Shown in pieces: positions 53,110-61,131 of a DNA stretch of 64,000 nt. Every line of letters begins with the position of its first letter. The stretch's first letter is position 1. The notes beneath the pieces are model-generated. The model was not told where the DNA came from and ran no database searches. It worked only from the letters and a program-made list of their open reading frames with translations. The DNA is from CAIXSC01 sp046349915 (GTDB lineage: Bacteria > Planctomycetota > Planctomycetia > Pirellulales > Pirellulaceae): assembly GCA_046349915.1 (NCBI GenBank), contig JAXMBL010000003.1, positions 2,108,001 to 2,172,000 on the forward strand, in the 5' to 3' direction. A program made the position numbers and the translations under genes.

Positions 53110-53162
53110 TTGGTCATTGGTCATTGGTCATTGGTCATTGGTCATTGGTCATTGGTCATTGG
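53110..53162. repeat. Nine-base tandem repeat TTGGTCATT
   Basis: About six perfect units of TTGGTCATT. The reverse-complement unit is repeated at 17819-17855. Tandem perfection suggests recent expansion by slippage. Confidence 0.9.
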
Positions 53163-53502
53163 GAGCGCGTGGGGCGGCGCTGGGACTTGCGGCTCCTTGT
53201 GGTCGTAGCCGCGTCTAATGAGCGCGCGAATGAAGTCATGTTGCTCGACCGAGGAAGTTTCGCGCCGTCTTGCGCCGATGCCTGCGTCGAACAGCCCTTC
53301 GTGCCAGAAGTTAGAAGACGCCGACAACGATCAACATGGGGAAGCAACACTTGGCAGTTGCTTCCAAGCGTCGTCGATGCACTCACGCGAGTGCATGGAA
53401 TGCCATGCGGCGGTATCGGTAAAGAAGCCTCCCTCGAGCTGCCGCGGGCCGTTCTGCGTCCAATGCGACTGTCCTTCAAGCCGGAGGCTTGATAGCCATT
53501 AG

Positions 53503-53531
53503 CCGGTGGTTGAGCGAAGCGACACCACCGG
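53503..53531. repeat. Hairpin CCGGTGGT / ACCACCGG
   Basis: Eight-pair perfect stem with a 13-base loop, directly before the CTTTGCC hairpin repeat. No T-run and no gene ends here on the plus strand, so a terminator role is not supported. Confidence 0.6.
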
Positions 53532-53540
53532 TTCCCAATA

Positions 53541-53565
53541 GTTGCCTTTGCCTCCGGCAAAGCAG
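53541..53565 (+). repeat. Dispersed hairpin repeat, copy 2 (CTTTGCC stem)
   Basis: GTTGC, then stem CTTTGCC / GGCAAAG around TCC, then CAGC. Same element as 4565-4590 with a compensated stem. Confidence 0.7.
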
Positions 53566-53627
53566 CCCTGCCCGTCGCCCCGCGAAAGCCGCCTCTCGCT
53601 GGCAACCGAGTTGATCTTCGGGAGGAA

Positions 53628-54032
53628 TCAGTTGTCCCGGCGTTCCATGTCTGGTTCATCGCCGACATGATTCAATTCGCCAGCCTCTCGATGGGAGGAC
53701 GTGAATACGTTTCGGAGAACCCAGTCGCCTCCGATTATCAAGTAAATCCCTGCGACAAGGTGAGGTATCCCGCCGGCGGCCCAACCAGCCGAATGAGGAT
53801 CAATCGAGGCCTTGTAACCTGCGTCAGCGTACAATCGCGCCTGCAGAAGTCCTTGAATCACGCCACCGAACATCGCGCCCACACCGTCAACGATCAACAT
53901 CACGCCGAGCAGTCGCAAGCCTAATTGTGCAAAGGGGAGCAACGTGTGTGAATTGGCCCCACTGTGGATATTGGTTTCCGACTGCTCCTGGGAGGTGTGC
54001 TGCTGCTGTGTAGGTGAGTCGTTCAAAGTCAT
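53628..54032 (-). CDS. Small putative membrane protein, unknown function
   Basis: 134 residues. A polar, Gln-rich start (PTQQQHTSQEQSETN) is followed by a hydrophobic, Gly-rich segment (LGLRLLGVMLIVDGVGAMFGGVIQGLL) and a second one (GGIPHLVAGIYLIIGGDWVL), then a charged tail. Two membrane helices with both ends on the same side are likely. GAGAG lies a few bases before the ATG. No family recognised and no partner genes; the surrounding DNA looks largely non-coding, so the gene call is moderate. Confidence 0.5.
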   Translation of the reverse strand: MTLNDSPTQQQHTSQEQSETNIHSGANSHTLLPFAQLGLRLLGVMLIVDGVGAMFGGVIQGLLQARLYADAGYKASIDPHSAGWAAGGIPHLVAGIYLIIGGDWVLRNVFTSSHREAGELNHVGDEPDMERRDN

Positions 54033-54831
54033 CAGCTCTCGTGTTTGGCCATTTAATGCGGGGGATGCCCCAATGTAACTCGGAGGCGACGGACAACCAT
54101 GGCTAAGGGGAAGCGGTCAGATCCGTCGCTGGCGTTGCACGGACGCCCAACATGGACGCAAGTTTTTGGGGCTGTGGAACTAGCGAGAGTTCTTAGTCCC
54201 CTGAGTTGAGTTCCGATACTCTTACGCGAGTCAAGATACCAAACGGGTAGCTCGTCAGAAAGCGACATGAGGCGATGCCAACTGTGCTCGTGTAACCGAG
54301 GCAGTCCGAACGGCAAGCATGACTCAATGTGAAGGAGAACTACGGGGTGCGAATCATGGAGGCCTTGCGCCGACGGGATCACACTGGCTGAGCTTGAGGA
54401 GAGCTTTACTTGCCAGTGATGGATCGTCCGTCAACACTACTGTCAGTGATCAGTGGGAGTTGATTCACCATGGCCAGAATCGTGACCGCCGCCGCTCCGT
54501 TGCGTCGCTGGGTTCGCCGCTCCGGGTGACCAAGTCGGACGGCCAGAGGCTGCTTGGCGTTTACGCGCGTCGTCGAGAATCGCGTGAAGATCACCATCGA
54601 ATCGATCCGAAATCTCGCGACGGGTTCGATGTATTTCATCGAGAATTGGATCAGTCGTTGTCGTTTTCGGGCTCAATTCGAACAATCTCCTCCGATGTGC
54701 AGATTACCGGAATGGGAATCAAACGGTCCGTGCAGACATGCAGTCGCGGAGCGACGACCGATCGTTGCCACGGGGTTTCAACCCGTGGTTTGAGTGTCGG
54801 AATCAACAATCGATCTGCCTACGTCGCATCG
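54033..54831. other. Intergenic region, nothing recognised except one hairpin
   Basis: 799 bases. Open frames on both strands (up to 190 codons at 54319-54891) show no family resemblance and run into the end of the DUF1501 gene. The one structure seen is a CCACGGG / CCCGTGG hairpin at 54768-54788. It may be decayed coding DNA or an untranslated spacer. Confidence 0.5.
54768..54788. repeat. Hairpin CCACGGG / CCCGTGG
   Basis: Seven-pair perfect stem with a seven-base loop, 44 bases after the stop of the DUF1501 gene on the transcribed strand. It could mark the 3' end of that message although no T-run follows. Confidence 0.5.
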
Positions 54832-56295
54832 TCACGCCAGCAATTCCTTGACTACATGACATGGCTCAACCCCAGTCAAGCGAGCGTCTAACCCTTGGAA
54901 GCGCACGGTGAATCGCTCGTGGTCGTATCCCAGCAGGTGCAAGACCGTGGCGTGGAAGTCGCGAATATGCACCGGATTCTGCGTGATGTTGTACGAGAAG
55001 TCGTCGGTTTCGCCGTAGATCGTCCCGCCCTTCACTCCTCCGCCTGCCATCCACATGGTGAAACAGCGAGGATGATGGTCGCGTCCGTAGTTCTGCTTGC
55101 TCAAACCACCCTGCGAGTAAATCGTTCGACCAAACTCGCCGCCCCATATGATCAACGTCTCATCGAGCAACCCGCGCTGCTGGAGGTCTTGCACTAGCGC
55201 ATAGCACGGTTGATCGACGTCGCGGCATTGATCGGGCAAGCGACCCGCGACGTTGGCGTGCGTGTCCCAGTTGTTGTGATAAACCTGAACAAACCGCACT
55301 CCCCGCTCGACCATTCGTCGAGCCAACAGCATCGTATTGGCGAACGTTCCGGGCTTCTTCGCCTCTGCGCCATACAACTGGAAGGTCTGCTCGGTTTCCT
55401 GGGCAATATTGGTCAGATCCGGCACGCTCGCCTGCATTCGATACGCCAACTCATACTGCTGAATGCGAGTGCGAGTCTCGGGGTCGCCGATTTGCTCGGC
55501 GGTCAATTGGTTGAGCTTTTGGAGACCGTCGAGCGTCTTGCGGCGCACTTCGCTGGTGACGCCCGGCGGGTTGTTGATGTACAGGATGGGATCGCCCGCC
55601 GAGCGGAACGCGACTCCCGCATGCTCGCCCGATAGATAACCGGACGACCAGAGTCGAGCCGAGATCGCCTGTACCTGCTCGGTGTTCGTCGGGCGAGCCA
55701 CCAGTACCACGAACGTGGGCAAGTTCTCGTTCGCCGACCCCAATCCATACGACGTCCAAGCGCCCAAGCAAGGTCGACCGGTTATTTGATTGCCTGTTTG
55801 AATGTAGGTAATCGCCGGCTCGTGATTGATCGCTTCGGTGTTCATCGAGCGAATGAAGGCCATCTGGTCGACCATCTTCGACGTCCACGGCAACAACTCC
55901 GTGACCCACATGCCGCATTGGCCATGTTGAGCGAACTTGAACTTCGAGGGAGCGATCGGAAATCGCGCCTGTCCCGAGGTCATCGTGGTCAATCGCTGAC
56001 CCATGCGGATAGTATCGGGCAAATCCTTGTCGTACCACTTCTCCATCACCGGCTTGTAGTCGTACAAATCCATCTGCGGCGGACCACCCACCATGTGCAG
56101 ATAGATCACTCGCTTGGCCTTCGCCGGGAAATGCGTTGGTACAACGTGTTGCGCCGCCGGCTTGCTCGCTTCCGCCGCGCCCAACTGGTCGCGACCCAGC
56201 AAAGACGCCAACGCGGCCCAGCCTACGGCATGGCCGCTCTGGCGGAAGAAGTGCCTGCGAGTGACATTGTTGCGATATTCTTCGATGGGATTCAT
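54832..56295 (-). CDS. DUF1501 family protein, Tat-exported
   Basis: 487 residues, usual length. The N-terminus RRHFFRQSGHAVGWAALASLLG is a twin-arginine signal. The body has the sulfatase/alkaline-phosphatase-like DUF1501 features: VIYLHMVGGPPQMDLYDYKP, MAFIRSMNTEAINHEPA, VYHNNWDTHANV, TLIIWGGEFGRT and GRDHHPRCFTMWMAGGG. The biochemical activity is unknown; the gene is nearly always paired with a DUF1549/DUF1553 gene in planctomycetes, as here, 103 bases downstream of it. Probably periplasmic. Confidence 0.92.
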   Translation of the reverse strand: MNPIEEYRNNVTRRHFFRQSGHAVGWAALASLLGRDQLGAAEASKPAAQHVVPTHFPAKAKRVIYLHMVGGPPQMDLYDYKPVMEKWYDKDLPDTIRMGQRLTTMTSGQARFPIAPSKFKFAQHGQCGMWVTELLPWTSKMVDQMAFIRSMNTEAINHEPAITYIQTGNQITGRPCLGAWTSYGLGSANENLPTFVVLVARPTNTEQVQAISARLWSSGYLSGEHAGVAFRSAGDPILYINNPPGVTSEVRRKTLDGLQKLNQLTAEQIGDPETRTRIQQYELAYRMQASVPDLTNIAQETEQTFQLYGAEAKKPGTFANTMLLARRMVERGVRFVQVYHNNWDTHANVAGRLPDQCRDVDQPCYALVQDLQQRGLLDETLIIWGGEFGRTIYSQGGLSKQNYGRDHHPRCFTMWMAGGGVKGGTIYGETDDFSYNITQNPVHIRDFHATVLHLLGYDHERFTVRFQGLDARLTGVEPCHVVKELLA

Positions 56296-56398
56296 TTTTC
56301 ATTCTCCTCACGTCGCGTCGTCGCGGTTTCGGTCGTTCGTCTTAGCCGACGATGTAGCGTCGGCTGCTCGCGACGACGGGCTCGGTGGCAGTTGAGTT

Positions 56399-59300
56399 TT
56401 ACTTGTTGAGAACTTCGTCCAGATTGAATAGCTCGTTGACCAGCATCGTCCACGCGGCGAGTTCACCGGGGGCGAGCGACGGGTCGGCTTTCGATTCTCC
56501 GACAGCGATCAATTGACGCGCATCTTCTTCGTGACCTGCATAGAAGTCGCGAAGTTCCTTCGCTGAACCACTCACAATCGACAATTCCGCCGTGCTCAGG
56601 GGACGAGACAGGAGTCGGCGAGCGATAAAGTCGATTCGTTCCGCGTCCGTGGCGCCGCCTTCTTTCAGGGTACGTTGAGCCATGTGGCGAGCGGCCTCGA
56701 CGAATTGCACGTCGTTCAGCGTCACGAGCGCTTGGAGCGGAGTATTGGTACGCTCGCGTCGGACGACGCACGTCTCGCGATTAGGAGCGTTAAACACCTC
56801 CAGCGACGCGGGCGGCGCACTTCTCTTCCAGAACGTGTAGAGACTTCGTCGATAGAGATTCTCGCCCGAGTCGCGACGATAATCGCGAGTGTTGCTCCCG
56901 ATCATGGCGACTGCTTCCCAAACCCCTTCGGGCTGGTAAGGCTTGACGCTTGGTCCCCCCAGTTTGCGCACCAAAAGTCCGCTCGCCGCCAACGCGTAAT
57001 CACGAATCATCTCGCCATCCATGCGGAAACGTGGGCCGCGCGACAACAGACGATTGGCGGGATCCTTTTCCAGCTTTAGCGGAGTCGTGGCGGCTGCCTG
57101 CCGATAGGTCGCCGACATGACGAGCAGCTTGTACATCCGCTTGATATCCCATCCCGACTCGCGGAAATCAACGGCCAACCAATCGAGTAATTCAGGATGC
57201 GAAGGTACTTCGCCCGCCGCGCCAAAGTCGCCCGCGGTGCGGACAATGCCGTTGCCAAACAACTCCAACCAGTAACGATTGACAGTCACTCGCGCCGTCA
57301 ACGGATGGTCGGGACGTAGCAACCATTGAGCAAAACCGAGTCGATTGCGCGGAGCTTCGGCTGGGAATGCTGGCAGGATCGCGGGCGTATTCGGCTTGAC
57401 AGGATCGCGCCGTTGGTCGTACTCGCCGCGGAATAGAACGTAAGCCATCGCCTCGTCGCCCCGTTCTTGCATGACGTGGGCGATCGTGCCTCTAGCCTTG
57501 ATCGCCGCCTCCTCGGCTTCCAACGCCGCGACTTGGTCGGCCAACTTGCGGTATTCACCGTCGAGTGTCAGCAGCCACCAATCGAATAGTTCATTCGTTT
57601 CCGCCTCCGCACGTTTGTCGGCGGGACGAGCAACCAGGGCGATTGCACGAGTACCTTTGGCCAAACGAGCGACCTCGACGCCGCTCAACGCCTGAGCATA
57701 AATGCGTGCATCCTGGACTCGCAGGTCGACCAAGCGGGATGTTGTGTCGCGTTGAGCTAACTTGAGAGGGACGGTGGTGACGATCGAGCTCCTCAGTTTG
57801 TCGCTCGAGACGTTTCGCTTTTCCTGGGCGACTCCATCCACATAGATTTTGACGCCGGCCGCCTTGCTGCTGCCGTCGTAGGTCACCATGACATGCGTCC
57901 AACGGTTGGCGGGCAAGGGATCGCCAGCCACCACTTTCAATGCATCGTCGGGCCACTTGTGAATGATATGAGCGCCCACCTTCCCCTGCTCGATCCAAAG
58001 ATCCCAACCGCGGAAGTCGTGGCCGTCGTCCATGCGAGCAAGCAGCGAGCCGGTCACTTTGTTATCGGGCAGATAGACCCAAGCGCCGAAAGCAAACGGC
58101 TGATCGCGTTCGAAGTTTCCCGCGTCCGCCACCGCCAATGACGAATCGGGCCGCGACTTCCAAGCTTTCCCCGCAAGGAACCCCTCGTCCCAGACGACTT
58201 CACCGCCGATGTTCACCGTCTGCGCACCACTGGGACCGCTGACGCTGGTCGACGCTCCCATTCCCTCGCTCAGTGGCGCATGAAAGACCAGTTTCTCTCG
58301 CGGGATATGAGCCGCGATTTGTTCGGCCGAGGCGGAGGTCAGCCAGGTGTTGAAGTCGGCGCGAGCGGCGGCTTTCCTGGCGTCGCGTTTGCCGGCGACA
58401 TCGGGCAACTCACGGCGAATCACTTCAAAACGTGGAGTATCGTCGACCAGCGGCACGGTGATGATGGGCGGCGTATCTTTCCGGTTGCCGTCCATCGCGG
58501 GCTGCGTGGTGTTATTAAAGAACGCCGCTAGTTCGTAGAACTGCTTCTGCGAGAGCGGATCGAACTTGTGGTCATGGCAAACCGAACAGTTCGCGGTCAG
58601 ACCCAGCCACACCTGGGAAACGGTCTCCGTGCGATCGCGCGTGTAAAGCACCAAATACTCTTCGGGGATCGTCCCCCCTTCGCTCGTCGTGATGTTGCAG
58701 CGGTTGAAGCCCGAGGCAATCTGCTGATCCAATGTGCGATTGGGAAGTAGATCGCCCGCGAGCTGCTCGGTCGTGAATTGATCGAACGGCATGTTCTCGT
58801 TGAATGCTCGAATCACCCAATCGCGATACGCCCAGATCTCGCGATAGTTATCGAAGTGAATGCCATGCGTATCCGCGTATCGGGCCACGTCCAACCAGTA
58901 GCGTCCTCGGTGTTCGCCCCATGCGGGAGACTTCAGCAGCGAATCGACATACTTTTCGTACGCGTCAGCCGATTGGTCGTTTACGAACGCTTCCACATCG
59001 GCCGGCGCTGGAGGGAGCCCTGTCAAATCAAGGCTCAGTCGGCGAGCCAGTGTGCGTCGGTCGGCTTCGGGCGCGGGTTCCAAACCCGCTTGTTCCAGTT
59101 TCGAGAGTATGAACCGGTCGATCGGGGTCTTCACCCACGCCTCGTTCTTGACGGCTGGCGGCTGAGGCCGACTGGGGGCGAGAAACGCCCAATGCAGTTG
59201 ATACTCGGCGCCCTGCTCGACCCAGCGCTTGAGCAGTTGCTTTTGATCGTCCGGCATGGGCCGACGCGATTTCGGCGGCATGGTCTCGTCGGGGTCCGCC

Positions 59301-59671
59301 GAGAACATGCGTCGAATGATCTCGCTTTGGTCCGGTTTACCCGGGACGATGGCGCCGCTGGCTACCGCCGCTTCACGTTCGTCGAGCCTCAGGTCCCCCT
59401 TGCGCTGTAGTTTGTCAGGTCCGTGACACTGCAAGCAATGTTCGGCCAAGATCGGACGAATATCGCGATTGAACTCGAGCTTATCGGCTGCCGCCGCCCG
59501 GTTGGCGTCAACGCACAGCGTGGCTAGCCCTGTTGCTAGCGTCAGGCAGGCCAGCCAACTAAGGCCCCGTGGGGCGAGCGAAGTTCGTGAGGAAAGGTAT
59601 TGTCGTCGAGAGCGGCTGGCGTTCACAGCAAAAGGCGGCTGAACGAGTGAACTCATCGGAAGTTGGCTCAT
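56399..59671 (-). CDS. PSCyt1 / DUF1549 / LamG-like / DUF1553 protein
   Basis: 1090 residues. After an N-terminal hydrophobic segment comes the planctomycete cytochrome c domain (RDIRPILAEHCLQCHGPDKLQRKGDLRLD; C79 to H83), DUF1549 (FILSKLEQAGLEPAPEADRRTLARRLSLDLTGLPP), a concanavalin/LamG-like block (from about 465: FHAPLSEGMG... FGAWVYLPDN) and DUF1553 (from about 790: NRLGFAQWLLRPDHPLTARVTVNRYW). These proteins are typical of planctomycetes and proposed to act in polysaccharide use, but the function is unproven. ATG 59671 has AGGAGT seven bases upstream. Operon with the DUF1501 gene. Confidence 0.92.
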   Translation of the reverse strand: MSQLPMSSLVQPPFAVNASRSRRQYLSSRTSLAPRGLSWLACLTLATGLATLCVDANRAAAADKLEFNRDIRPILAEHCLQCHGPDKLQRKGDLRLDEREAAVASGAIVPGKPDQSEIIRRMFSADPDETMPPKSRRPMPDDQKQLLKRWVEQGAEYQLHWAFLAPSRPQPPAVKNEAWVKTPIDRFILSKLEQAGLEPAPEADRRTLARRLSLDLTGLPPAPADVEAFVNDQSADAYEKYVDSLLKSPAWGEHRGRYWLDVARYADTHGIHFDNYREIWAYRDWVIRAFNENMPFDQFTTEQLAGDLLPNRTLDQQIASGFNRCNITTSEGGTIPEEYLVLYTRDRTETVSQVWLGLTANCSVCHDHKFDPLSQKQFYELAAFFNNTTQPAMDGNRKDTPPIITVPLVDDTPRFEVIRRELPDVAGKRDARKAAARADFNTWLTSASAEQIAAHIPREKLVFHAPLSEGMGASTSVSGPSGAQTVNIGGEVVWDEGFLAGKAWKSRPDSSLAVADAGNFERDQPFAFGAWVYLPDNKVTGSLLARMDDGHDFRGWDLWIEQGKVGAHIIHKWPDDALKVVAGDPLPANRWTHVMVTYDGSSKAAGVKIYVDGVAQEKRNVSSDKLRSSIVTTVPLKLAQRDTTSRLVDLRVQDARIYAQALSGVEVARLAKGTRAIALVARPADKRAEAETNELFDWWLLTLDGEYRKLADQVAALEAEEAAIKARGTIAHVMQERGDEAMAYVLFRGEYDQRRDPVKPNTPAILPAFPAEAPRNRLGFAQWLLRPDHPLTARVTVNRYWLELFGNGIVRTAGDFGAAGEVPSHPELLDWLAVDFRESGWDIKRMYKLLVMSATYRQAAATTPLKLEKDPANRLLSRGPRFRMDGEMIRDYALAASGLLVRKLGGPSVKPYQPEGVWEAVAMIGSNTRDYRRDSGENLYRRSLYTFWKRSAPPASLEVFNAPNRETCVVRRERTNTPLQALVTLNDVQFVEAARHMAQRTLKEGGATDAERIDFIARRLLSRPLSTAELSIVSGSAKELRDFYAGHEEDARQLIAVGESKADPSLAPGELAAWTMLVNELFNLDEVLNK

Positions 59672-59819
59672 TGTGGATACTCCTGTCCTGAATTCTGACT
59701 CTCCTAGGATGCCAAGGGAGTGGCGAGACTGCAAGGGGGAAATCACCCACTTGAGACCAGATTGTGGGGGTGGAATTCGCCTTTAGCTGGCCAGCGACAC
59801 GATGGTTTGCTTGAGGAAT

Positions 59820-59839
59820 CGACGGACTGGAAGTCCGTC
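59820..59839. repeat. Dispersed GACGGACTGG / AAGTCCGTC palindrome
   Basis: CGACGGACTGGAAGTCCGTC, the reverse complement of the unit at 47468-47488. It sits between the DUF1343 gene end and the DUF1553 gene start. Confidence 0.75.
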
Positions 59840-59859
59840 ATACGAGGTTTCAACTGCCG

Positions 59860-61131
59860 TTAGGAGTAAAGCAACGCGGAGTTAGTCTCGGTCCACCAAG
59901 CGGCGGAATCCTCTTCAGGCAGCGGCGATTTGGTCGCCGCGTCGACCCAAGTCCGCAGGTCTGGGGAGCCCCATAGGATATCGATCGGTGGCTTCAAATA
60001 CTCGTACTCATATGGCGGCGGCAGCCAGCGAAATTCGTTGCCGTAAAGTTGCCTCACGATCCGCAGTAACTCGACGGTGAAGGAAACCGATCGTACTTTT
60101 CGCGCATCGGCCGCCTGGAGGGCGACTCCTCCGCAGCTTTCTCCTCGCCATTTGTCAAAAGTCGGCACGAAGCGAATGGGCCGGACCGTGATGTTTGAGG
60201 ACGCTATCGTGGCGGAATCCGACAAGGCTCGCGCCAACTCGAAGGGATCAACGAACGGCGCGCCACAAACTTCAAACGGCGTCGTTGTCCCTCGCCCTTC
60301 CGAGAGATTGGTTCCTTCCAGCAACACTTGGCCTGGATACACCACGGCCGTCTCGAATCGCGGCATGTTGGGGGATGGAGGCGTCCACGCACGGTGAAGA
60401 TCGGACCAAAGGTCATCGCGGCGCCAGCCGCGAGCGGGTACGACGGTCAGTGATGCGTTGATCTGATGTCGAGTGTTAAGCCAGCCGGCGAACTCGCCGA
60501 GGGTCAAGCCATGACGCAGCGGAATCGCCGCATTGCCGACGAAACTACGAAAGCCGTCGAGGACTCGTGGGCCTTCCACCACTCGTCCCCCCAGCGGATT
60601 CGGACGATCCAGCACCACCAAGGGAACTTGATGTTCAGCGCACGCAATCAGGCATTCCAACAGCGTCCAAGCAAATGTGTAGACACGAGTGCCGACGTCC
60701 TGAAGATCGACGATCAAGACATCAAGCCCCTCGAGCATTTCCGCGTTGGGGCGTCGAGTTTCACCGTACAAACTCCACACCGGCAACTCGAGCGGCGGAT
60801 AAAATCCGTGCGGCGATTCGATCATGTTCGCCTGCTGCTCGCCCCACAGGCCGTGTTGTGGCGAGAAGAGGCGTACGAGCCGGCCGGGAAAGCGCTGAGC
60901 CAAGAGGTCGCATGCGTAACGTCCGCGAGCGTCGATAGACGCCTGGTTGAGTACGAGCCCCATGCGACGTGCGCCACACAGCACATCAGGCGGCTGTTCC
61001 AGGCAATGCTCGAGTCCAAGGACGACTCGATCTTTGCTTTGCGGATCATCCACAAGTCGTGCAAGTAAAGGACTCGTAGTAGTGGTCCGCGATACGCTCG
61101 CAGCAAATTCGTCTTTCATCGGGCGTTTCAA
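59860..61131 (-). CDS. DUF1343 (NamZ-like) protein
   Basis: 423 residues, a single DUF1343 domain: MGLVLNQASIDARG, LVRLFSPQHGLWGEQQANM, VWSLYGETRRPNAEML, LIVDLQDVGTRVYTFAWTL, PLVVLDRPNPLGGRVVEGP, IPLRHGLTLGEFAGW and VLLEGTNLSEGRGTTTPFEV. Characterised members are exo-beta-N-acetylmuramidases that remove terminal MurNAc from peptidoglycan fragments. No signal peptide is obvious, so it may work in the cytoplasm. The ATG overlaps the stop of the upstream serine hydrolase-DUF1343 gene by four bases. Confidence 0.9.
   Translation of the reverse strand: MKRPMKDEFAASVSRTTTTSPLLARLVDDPQSKDRVVLGLEHCLEQPPDVLCGARRMGLVLNQASIDARGRYACDLLAQRFPGRLVRLFSPQHGLWGEQQANMIESPHGFYPPLELPVWSLYGETRRPNAEMLEGLDVLIVDLQDVGTRVYTFAWTLLECLIACAEHQVPLVVLDRPNPLGGRVVEGPRVLDGFRSFVGNAAIPLRHGLTLGEFAGWLNTRHQINASLTVVPARGWRRDDLWSDLHRAWTPPSPNMPRFETAVVYPGQVLLEGTNLSEGRGTTTPFEVCGAPFVDPFELARALSDSATIASSNITVRPIRFVPTFDKWRGESCGGVALQAADARKVRSVSFTVELLRIVRQLYGNEFRWLPPPYEYEYLKPPIDILWGSPDLRTWVDAATKSPLPEEDSAAWWTETNSALLYS

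Larger units (their letters stand above)
52990..53627. other. Regulatory and repeat-rich region upstream of the BlaI-type gene
   Basis: 638 bases with no convincing gene. From the left: operator and promoter of the BlaI-type operon (53030-53100), a nine-base tandem repeat (53110-53162), about 340 bases in which I see nothing, then two hairpin repeats (53503-53531 and 53541-53565). Confidence 0.65.

Noticed and set aside
54319..54891. 190-codon plus-strand frame
   Set aside because: It runs into the DUF1501 coding region on the other strand, has no ribosome site and a composition unlike a real protein.
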